Source: Streptomyces sp. TSRI0107 (GTDB lineage Bacteria; Actinomycetota; Actinomycetes; Streptomycetales; Streptomycetaceae). From it: 64,000 bases of DNA. Below the pieces are notes generated by a model that was given only the letters and a program-made list of their open reading frames with translations, had not been told where the DNA came from and did not search any database. The position numbers and the translations under genes are program-made. The stretch spans positions 434,001-498,000 of the forward strand of contig NZ_LIVZ01000002.1 in NCBI RefSeq assembly GCF_001905845.1, in the 5' to 3' direction. Shown one piece after another: positions 58,621-64,000 of this stretch (within the stretch, counting starts at the first letter, position 1; each line of letters starts with the position of its first letter).

Positions 58621-59109
58621 TCACGTGGGGGTTGCGAACACGCACTCCGCCCAGACCGTCTTGCCCGAGCCCCCGGGCCGGAGGTGCCAGCCCCAGCGGG
58701 TGGCGAGCGCCGCGACGAGCAGCAGCCCTCGGCCACCGGTGTCCTTGGAGCCGGGGGCGCACAGCATGTCCGGTTCGGGCGGCGTGCGTTCGGTGCGGGT
58801 GTCGGTGACCTCGACTCTGACCGTGCCGGCGGGTGCGCTGACGTGCAGGAGCAGGTGGAAGTCCCGGCTGGGGGCGTGGCCGTGCCTTACCGCATTGGCG
58901 GTCAACTCACCGAGGACCAGCGCGATCTCCTCGTGCGGGCCGGTGCCGTACGGGACGCCCCACGCGTCCAGCCGGTTCGCGGCCAGCCGGCGGGCGAGGC
59001 GGGCGCCCCGCGGAGTGGAGGTGAAACGCATCTCGAAGATGCGGCTCAAGTCGTCGCTGGGACAGCCGGCTTGGGAGGCGCCGATGGGACTGGGGAGTTG
59101 ACTCGTCAT
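58621..59109 (-). CDS. RsbW-like ATP-binding regulator (HATPase_c_2)
   Basis: This 162-aa protein has a GHKL ATPase fold of the anti-sigma type: the N box EEIALVLGELTANAVRHG, a VRVEVTDTR segment and the G box TGGRGLLLVAALATRWGWH. Such Streptomyces proteins either hold sigma factors or act with Scr1-type regulators. It is divergent from the XRE/DUF397 pair next door, 144 bp away, which resembles the whiJ-type gene set. It ends 31 bp before jetA on the same strand and could be co-transcribed with the Wadjet operon. Confidence 0.85.
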   Translation of the reverse strand: MTSQLPSPIGASQAGCPSDDLSRIFEMRFTSTPRGARLARRLAANRLDAWGVPYGTGPHEEIALVLGELTANAVRHGHAPSRDFHLLLHVSAPAGTVRVEVTDTRTERTPPEPDMLCAPGSKDTGGRGLLLVAALATRWGWHLRPGGSGKTVWAECVFATPT

Positions 59110-59253
59110 GCCGACAACGGTGCCCTCGGTCGCATAGCGTAACCAGTGGTGACGCACCGACGCGGCCCGTTGTACGCGCGGTGGCGGTACGGGTACGAGG
59201 TGCGCGGCGTGACGCGACCGCCGGGACGGCGTTGGGCCAGGGAGGCGGTAGCG

Positions 59254-60123
59254 ATGACCGAGGGTACGGACGAGAGGGCCGAGACCGTGGTGGCGGGCGA
59301 CGCGGGACAGGCGACGGCGGACACGTCCGGCCAGGCCGTGGTCATCGCGTTCGGGCAGACGATGAAGACGCTGCGGGTGCGGGCGGGCCTGGAGCGCGAG
59401 GAGTTCGGACGGCGGATCGGATACTCGGCGTCCACGGTGGCCTCGTACGAGCAAGGACGGCGGATCCCGTCGCCCAGGACCATCGAGCGGGCGGACGAGG
59501 TGCTGGACGCGGGCGGGTTGCTGACGGTGTGGAAGGAACAGGTGGAGCGGGCTCAGTATCCGGTGTTCTTCCAGGGGATGGCAGCCTTGGAGAAGGAGGC
59601 CATCGAGTTGCTCTCGTACGACACGCTCGTGGTCAAAGGTCTGCTTCAGACCGAGGAATACATGAGGGCGGTACTGGCTATGCGGCGGCCCCCTCTGGAC
59701 CAGGAGACCATCGAGCAGCGCGTGGCTGCCCGGTTGGCCCGGCAGGACATCATCGACCGGCAGCCCGCACCACTTCTCAGCTTTGTGATGGACGAGTCGG
59801 TATTGCGGCGTCGGCTTGGCGGAAAGGACGTGCTTCAAGGGCAGTTGGAGCATCTGCTTCTTGTTGGCCAGAAGCGCAATGTCGAAATCCAGGTCATCCC
59901 TCTTGACTGCGAGGAAAGCGCGGGCGTGGACGGAGCGTTCACGGTCGTCACGCGTGAGGACGGCAAGAAGTTCGCGTACACCGAGGCGCAGGGATCCAGC
60001 ACGCTTCAGACCGACCCGCAGCAGGCAGCGCTCGCCGCCGCCCGTTATGGGATCATCCGATCGCAGGCTCTCACTCCACGAGAGTCCCTTGGGTTCATCG
60101 AGAGGTTGCTGGGAGAGCTATGA
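59254..60123 (+). CDS. Scr1/WhiJ-type XRE-family DNA-binding protein
   Basis: This 289-aa protein has an N-terminal helix-turn-helix (about residues 35-85: GQTMKTLRVRAGLEREEFG, SASTVASYEQGRRIP) and a C-terminal DUF5753-type domain (YDTLVVKGLLQTEEYMRAVL, RLARQDIIDR, SFVMDESVLRR, IQVIPL, AYTEAQGS). These are abundant developmental or metabolic regulators in Streptomyces. I chose the ATG at 59254 with GGAGG 8 nt upstream over one 108 bp before. The DUF397 partner is coupled by a 4-bp overlap. Confidence 0.92.
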   Translation: MTEGTDERAETVVAGDAGQATADTSGQAVVIAFGQTMKTLRVRAGLEREEFGRRIGYSASTVASYEQGRRIPSPRTIERADEVLDAGGLLTVWKEQVERAQYPVFFQGMAALEKEAIELLSYDTLVVKGLLQTEEYMRAVLAMRRPPLDQETIEQRVAARLARQDIIDRQPAPLLSFVMDESVLRRRLGGKDVLQGQLEHLLLVGQKRNVEIQVIPLDCEESAGVDGAFTVVTREDGKKFAYTEAQGSSTLQTDPQQAALAAARYGIIRSQALTPRESLGFIERLLGEL

Positions 60124-60317
60124 ACACCGCTGAGTCCTCGGCCGTCGCGTCCGGCCTCGCCTGGTTCAAGAGCAGCTACAGCGGAGCGGAAGGCGGCGAC
60201 TGCATCGAGGTGGCGGCCGACATGGGAACCGTACACATCCGGGACTCCAAGACCGTAGCCGGACCCGTCATCCGTGTGTCACGTGAGGCGTGGGCGGGGT
60301 TCGTCAGGGAGGCCTGA
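60120..60317 (+). CDS. DUF397 small partner protein
   Basis: This 65-aa protein shows the full DUF397 pattern: WFKSSYSGAEGGDCIEVA, VHIRDSK and a closing AWAGFVREA. DUF397 proteins bind and inhibit their cognate Scr1-type XRE regulator. Its ATG overlaps the regulator stop (ATGA), which fits co-production. Confidence 0.95.
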   Translation: MNTAESSAVASGLAWFKSSYSGAEGGDCIEVAADMGTVHIRDSKTVAGPVIRVSREAWAGFVREA

Positions 60318-60331
60318 CAGCCACGCGTGAA

Positions 60332-60371
60332 GCGAGAGCTCTGCCTCCCCCTCGGGCGGCAGGGCTCTCGC
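60332..60371 (+). terminator. hairpin after the DUF397 gene
   Basis: A 14-bp stem with one G-U pair (60332-60345 GCGAGAGCTCTGCC with 60358-60371) starts 15 bp after the DUF397 stop and ends just before the stop of a small minus-strand frame. It may serve both directions. Confidence 0.7.
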
Positions 60372-60377
60372 ACACCC

Positions 60378-60551
60378 CTAACTGGGCAAGTACGGGATCG
60401 GCTTCCCGTACCAGCTGATCCGCAGGGTGTCGCGGGCGAGGCGCCGGGGGTCCGTGTCGCGGTACCGCTGGACGACGGACGCCCGGGGGATGACGCCGTC
60501 GCGGGCACCGACGATGGCGAGAACGCTGCCCAGGAGCAGAAAGGCGAACAT
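60378..60551 (-). CDS. small hypothetical protein with hydrophobic N-terminus
   Basis: A 57-aa frame from ATG at 60551 to TAG at 60378 encodes a hydrophobic start (MFAFLLLGSVLAIVGARDG) and a basic tail with RYRDTDPRRLARDTLRISW and GKPIPYLP. It looks like a short membrane-associated protein. Codon third positions are G/C-rich as in real genes and it ends next to a hairpin, but no clear ribosome site is visible. Confidence 0.42.
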   Translation of the reverse strand: MFAFLLLGSVLAIVGARDGVIPRASVVQRYRDTDPRRLARDTLRISWYGKPIPYLPS

Positions 60552-60585
60552 GCCGGGCGGTCAGGAGGCCCTCTCCTGCGGAGTG

Positions 60586-60798
60586 TCACAGGCCCGGGCG
60601 GGTCTTACTGCCGATATGGGCGAGACGGATCGTCCGTTCCTCCGGGACCAGGCGGAAGTGGATGCGGCCGACACCCGGTATGAACCGGGCGTGCATGTCG
60701 AAGGTGCGTGCTTTTCCGTCCAGGTCGGTGAAACGGCACACCCGCTTGCGGGTCTCGCCCTCCGGGCTGACCTTGGTCCGCCACTCGGGATCCGCCAT
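60586..60798 (-). CDS. small hypothetical protein
   Basis: This 70-aa protein begins MADPEWRTKVSPEGETRKRV and ends with GRIHFRLVPEERTIRLAHIG. It has a compact alpha/beta look and reminds me of small conserved Streptomyces proteins of unknown role. It lies upstream of the 57-aa membrane frame on the same strand, 34 bp apart. GGAG is about 11 nt from the ATG, so the start is acceptable rather than strong. Confidence 0.5.
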   Translation of the reverse strand: MADPEWRTKVSPEGETRKRVCRFTDLDGKARTFDMHARFIPGVGRIHFRLVPEERTIRLAHIGSKTRPGL

Positions 60799-60974
60799 GG
60801 CCGCCGGCGCTCCACCGTGACGCGCAACTGCCCATCAACACGCTGCATGAGGAATGGCTCCGTACCCGCGAAAGTCACCCGTCCGACGCCAGAGACGGGG
60901 CCGACGTCTTCGATGCCGCCTCCACACGGAGCCCGCCAGGGCGTGCAGGAACACTCCTGCTGACGGGCTCGCCG

Positions 60975-61814
60975 TCAGCTCGCGCTCAGCATGCCCTCGC
61001 GCAGGCGGGCCAGGAGTCGCTTGATCAGGCGGGAGACATGCATCTGGGAGACGCCGAGGTGTTCGGCGATCTGAGCCTGCGTGAGTTCCTCGACGAAACG
61101 CCAGTGGATGATGTTGCGATCACGTTCGTCGAGTTCGGCGATCAGCGGGGCGAGGGCATGGAAGTCCTCGACCAGACCGAGGGCGGCGTCTTCGTCGCCG
61201 ATGAAGTCCGCGAGCGCGGTCTCCCCCTCCTCGCTGCCGTTGATCGCCGCGTCGAGAGAGGCGGACCTGTACCCGTTGGCGGCCAGACGCGCCTCGACCA
61301 CCTCGTCCTCCGACAGGCACATCAGCTCGGAGAGTTCCTTGGTCGTCGGCATCCGACCCAGCCGAGTGCCCAGTTCCTCCGTGGCACGGGCCAGCTGCAC
61401 GCGCGCTTCCTGCAACCGCCGGGGCACGTGCACCGCCCAGGAGGTGTCACGGAAGAAACGCTTGATCTCGCCGACGATGTACGGCACCGCGAAGGAGGTG
61501 AACTCCACCTCGCGGGAGACCTCGAACCGGTCGATGGCCTTGATCAGCCCGATCATGCCGACCTGGACGATGTCCTCCATCTCCTCGGCGCCCCGGCTGC
61601 GGAACCGGGCCGCCGCGAACCGGACCAGGGACATGTTCATCTCGATCAGCGTGTTGCGCGCGTACTGGTACTCGGGAGTTCCCTCCTCCAGCACTGCCAG
61701 CTGGTCGAAGAACAGCCGCGACAGTACACGTGCGTCCTTGGGCGCCACCTTGGACGGATCGGCCATCTCCGGCACGTCCACCGTACGCTCAGCAGCCTGC
61801 ACGGTCGTCACCAT
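60975..61814 (-). CDS. SigB/SigF-family RNA polymerase sigma factor
   Basis: This 279-aa protein has sigma-70 regions 2, 3 and 4: LVRFAAARFRSRGAEEMEDI, GLIKAIDRFEVSREVEFTSF and PYIVGEIKRFFRDTSWAVHV are region 2; ELGRLGRMPTT-like sequence is region 3; RDRNIIHWRFVEELTQAQIA with GVSQMHVSRLIKRLLARLR is region 4. It lacks region 1.1. It belongs to the stress/differentiation group of Streptomyces (SigB, SigF, SigG and relatives), usually held by an RsbW-type anti-sigma factor. The ATG at 61814 has GGGAGGGG 6 nt upstream. No intact rsbW gene is adjacent. Confidence 0.93.
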   Translation of the reverse strand: MVTTVQAAERTVDVPEMADPSKVAPKDARVLSRLFFDQLAVLEEGTPEYQYARNTLIEMNMSLVRFAAARFRSRGAEEMEDIVQVGMIGLIKAIDRFEVSREVEFTSFAVPYIVGEIKRFFRDTSWAVHVPRRLQEARVQLARATEELGTRLGRMPTTKELSELMCLSEDEVVEARLAANGYRSASLDAAINGSEEGETALADFIGDEDAALGLVEDFHALAPLIAELDERDRNIIHWRFVEELTQAQIAEHLGVSQMHVSRLIKRLLARLREGMLSAS

Positions 61815-62258
61815 CACGCGCCCCTCCCGGTCGATCGGCCTGGTCTGCGCCGGAGCACCGCCCGGCAGTCGCGCTTGTACCCCGGAGATCCACGGGCATG
61901 CATCGAACATTCTCGGTTTCCCCGCGGCCTCCCCCTGGCACGCCGCGATACGGTCCACAGCAATTGCCGCGTGGCCCGTTCCGGCACCCCGAGGGCCCTC
62001 TGTGGCGCGAAGAACCGGTACGCTGCCGGGCCCGTCGGGGCATCCTCCCTTGCCCCGCCGTGGCGCACCGAGTTGCCGGTGGCCTCGTTGACTGCCGGCA
62101 GCACGTTCGCCGGGAACGGCGACCAGCACGGGTCGGGCCCGGGCCGCTTCCCCGCGGACGAACTGGCCCACGCCCTTCGCGTAGTCCGTCTCCGTCGTGC
62201 AGGAGAGCCGGCCCCGGACAGGACCAAGGCGCCCGTGGCCGAGAGGCTACGGGCATGG
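61815..62258. other. intergenic region upstream of the sigma gene, with possible rsbW-like fragment
   Basis: No intact gene is seen in these 444 bp between the sigma factor start and the phospholipase D stop, both on the minus strand. The sigma promoter should lie here. At 62110-62048 (minus) the short stretch VLPAVNEATGNSVRHGG resembles the N box of RsbW-like ATPases, but the frame then loses similarity. It may be a decayed anti-sigma gene. Confidence 0.3.
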
Positions 62259-63485
62259 TCACAGATACCGACGAATCGGCGTCACCGCCGCCTCCGCCAC
62301 CCGCCGCGCCAGGGAACGGTGCCTCCAGCGCCCCGGCCTGATCGGCTCGCAGGCGGCGAGGTCCTCGTCGAAGTGCGCGTCGAGCGTCGCGGTCGTCTCG
62401 GGATCGAGTACGGCGAGCATGACCTCCTCATCGTGGTTGAGGGACCGTCGGTTGAAGTTGGTCGAGCCGACCAGGGCGGTCACGCCGTCCACCGTGACGA
62501 TCTTGGCGTGCATCATCGTGGGTTGGTACTGGAAGATGCGCACACCGCAGGCCAGGAGCTTCTCGTAGTGGTGCTGCCCGGCCAGCCGGCACACCCTCTT
62601 GTCGGTGCGCGGGCCCGGCAGCAGGATCTCCACCCGGACACCGCGGCGGGCGGCGGCGCACAGCAGGCCGACGAAGAAGTCGTCGGGGCAGAAGTAGGCG
62701 GTGGCCAGGCGCAGCCGCCGCTCGGCGCTCTCGATCACGACGCGCATCAGCGTCTGCATGTCCTGCCAGCCCAGGCTGGCCGAGCCACGCACGACCTGCA
62801 CGACGGCCTCACCCGCCGGGGCGTGGTCGGTGAAGCGGTCGCGCTCGTCGAAGAGTTCGTCGTGGCACTCGGCCCAGTTCTGCGCGAAGGCCGCGGCGAT
62901 CCCGTCCACCGCCGGTCCGCGCACCTCCACATGGGTGTCGCGCCATTCGTGCGGGCCGCGGGCGTCGCCGCACCACTCCTCGGCGATACCGACCCCACCG
63001 GTGAAGGCGAACCGCTCGTCGACGACGAGCGCTTTGCGATGGCATCGGTGGTTCTGCTTGACCGGGGACAACCACAAGGGCTTGCGGAACCAGGCGATGT
63101 GCACCCCCGCGCGGTCCATCTCGCGCAGCAGGCCGTCGTCGATGAGCCTACTGCCGAACCCGTCGAGCAGGAGCCGCACCCGTACCCCGGCGCGGGCCCG
63201 CTCGGCGAGCGCGCCGGCGAACTCGCGGGCGATGTCGCCCCTCCAGTAGACGAAGGTCATCATGTCGACGGTGTTGCGTGCCGCACGGATCCGGGACAGC
63301 ATCGCGGGAAAGATCTCGTCCCCGTTGCGCAGCACCGTGATCGCGTTGCCCTCGGTGGCCGCGATGCCGATGAGCCGCTCGAGCCTGCGCCGCAGCCGCC
63401 GGACGGCGTCGTCCGACGTCGGCTCTTCCGGTCTGGTCACCGCGGCGGTGCGCGGCATGCGACGCTCGTCCGCTGTCTCTGTCAC
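62259..63485 (-). CDS. phospholipase D-family protein, cardiolipin-synthase-like
   Basis: This 408-aa protein carries two HxK motifs of the phospholipase D superfamily: CHRKALVVDERFAFTGG in the first half and MHAKIVTVDGVTALVGSTNF in the second, each with the following Asp and a GG or GS(T)N strand. Layout and length fit bacterial cardiolipin synthases, which join phosphatidyl groups, but the N-terminal membrane helices of the classic ClsA enzyme are missing, so it is nearer the ClsB-like soluble or peripheral type. The start is GTG at 63485 with a G-rich ribosome site. Confidence 0.87.
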   Translation of the reverse strand: MTETADERRMPRTAAVTRPEEPTSDDAVRRLRRRLERLIGIAATEGNAITVLRNGDEIFPAMLSRIRAARNTVDMMTFVYWRGDIAREFAGALAERARAGVRVRLLLDGFGSRLIDDGLLREMDRAGVHIAWFRKPLWLSPVKQNHRCHRKALVVDERFAFTGGVGIAEEWCGDARGPHEWRDTHVEVRGPAVDGIAAAFAQNWAECHDELFDERDRFTDHAPAGEAVVQVVRGSASLGWQDMQTLMRVVIESAERRLRLATAYFCPDDFFVGLLCAAARRGVRVEILLPGPRTDKRVCRLAGQHHYEKLLACGVRIFQYQPTMMHAKIVTVDGVTALVGSTNFNRRSLNHDEEVMLAVLDPETTATLDAHFDEDLAACEPIRPGRWRHRSLARRVAEAAVTPIRRYL

Positions 63486-63855
63486 GATTCCCCCCAGGAG
63501 GCGGCATGTCCCGGCCGCACGCCGGGCCCACCCTACGGATTGCCGTGCGCACCTCGGTCATACCGAGGGGACGACACCTTCCGCGCCACAGTGACGCAGG
63601 GCACAGGCGCCCGTGGACACGGCCGTGGCCGAGGCCGGGCCGAACGCTTCCCCTTCGGATCGCGCGTGCCGGCCTCTTGTCCGCGTTGAGCCCCACCCGA
63701 CGCGCGACCCGCACAGGCCCAGCCGAGCGCCTTCTGTTTTCGGCCAGCCGTACGGATCCCCCGCCGCGGTTTTCCCCGCTTCCACACAGCGTGCGCTCAA
63801 TGTGCTGAGCTGAGCCGATGTGCCGTGCGGCGGGCCCAAGAAAGGGAGCGAGCAG
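63486..63855. other. intergenic region upstream of the phospholipase D gene
   Basis: These 370 bp contain no gene I can support. Overlapping frames on both strands give only Arg/Pro-rich products. The cardiolipin-synthase-like gene's promoter should be here. Confidence 0.45.
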
Positions 63856-64000
63856 TGCTGCGAGGTTTCAAGAACCATATGAGCTCTTCGGACGGCGATC
63901 CGAACCACCGAATGCCCTGGATCGGCCCTCGTAGACGCCTGGATCGACGGTACGGATCGCGCCGGGTCAGCTGCGCCGCAGAGTTGCCCGGGTCTTCCCG
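63856..64000 (+). CDS. possible start of a gene running off the right edge
   Basis: A frame opens with GTG at 63856, with GGGAG 7 nt upstream (MLRGFKNHMSSSDGDPNHR), and stays open to the window end. The visible 48 residues are polar and basic and match no family I recognise. The good ribosome site is the only positive sign. Confidence 0.3.

Noticed and set aside
61038..63689. An 883-codon plus-strand frame over the sigma factor and phospholipase D genes
   Set aside because: It is antisense to two genes with clear family motifs and has no domain of its own.

Overview
The window is high-GC actinomycete DNA, almost certainly Streptomyces. Third codon positions are strongly G/C, GTG starts and 4-bp stop/start overlaps are common, and it carries typical Streptomyces families: Scr1/WhiJ-type HTH plus DUF397, a SigB-like sigma factor, secreted polysaccharidases with CBM2 or ricin-B modules, and a divergent MmyB-type regulator. 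No tRNA, rRNA, CRISPR array, insertion sequence or attachment site was seen.

Layout. (1) 1-2386: the end of a secreted GH5 mannanase (FN3 and CBM2 tail) converging on the cytochrome c biogenesis gene ccsB. (2) 2736-33983: a lipopeptide biosynthetic cluster. A plus-strand operon hpgT-hmaS-hmo (2736-6240) makes 4-hydroxyphenylglycine (Hpg). It converges on a minus-strand operon that reads, from its promoter side, six-module NRPS (29126-11874 and 11877-7948), an MbtH protein and a tryptophan-2,3-dioxygenase-superfamily heme protein (7655-6306). Diverging from the NRPS is a starter-acyl operon ACP-FabF-acyl-CoA oxidase-FabH (29629-33983), the same gene set and order as I recall for the hexanoyl starter of the calcium-dependent antibiotic (CDA). 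Pocket residues read by eye predict acyl-Thr-Phe-(Asp/Asn-like)-(uncertain, perhaps aromatic)-D-Hpg-Gly, released by a C-terminal thioesterase. (3) 34011-41123: small regulators and oxidoreductases, an ArsB/SLC13-type permease, a remnant kdp locus (kdpF intact, kdpA cut after about 46 codons), and a SnoaL/hydrolase/NmrA operon convergent with an AraC regulator. (4) 41268-50000: a GH62 arabinofuranosidase with a ricin-B module, a frameshifted gene, a membrane Ser/Thr kinase, a lipoprotein, and a two-to-three-gene operon encoding a coiled-coil/helix-hairpin-helix membrane protein and an FxLYD-like membrane protein. (5) 50010-58589: a complete type II Wadjet anti-plasmid operon jetABCD, every junction a 4-bp overlap. 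(6) 58621-64000: RsbW-like ATPase, Scr1-type XRE regulator and DUF397 (a WhiJ-like set), a SigB-family sigma factor and a cardiolipin-synthase-like phospholipase D.

How the parts work together. Within the cluster, FabH and FabF extend a short acyl chain on the dedicated ACP and the oxidase introduces a 2,3 double bond or epoxide. The starter C domain passes the chain to Thr on module 1. HmaS, Hmo and HpgT supply L-Hpg to module 5, whose E domain inverts it, and module 6 adds Gly before the thioesterase acts. The heme protein is the only tailoring candidate on the NRPS transcript. Dedicated export, self-resistance and pathway-specific activator genes are not visible here, nor is prephenate dehydrogenase. 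The most noteworthy items are this apparently six-residue Hpg lipopeptide assembly line with a TDO-like enzyme, the near-identical repeated blocks inside the NRPS, and the Wadjet operon.
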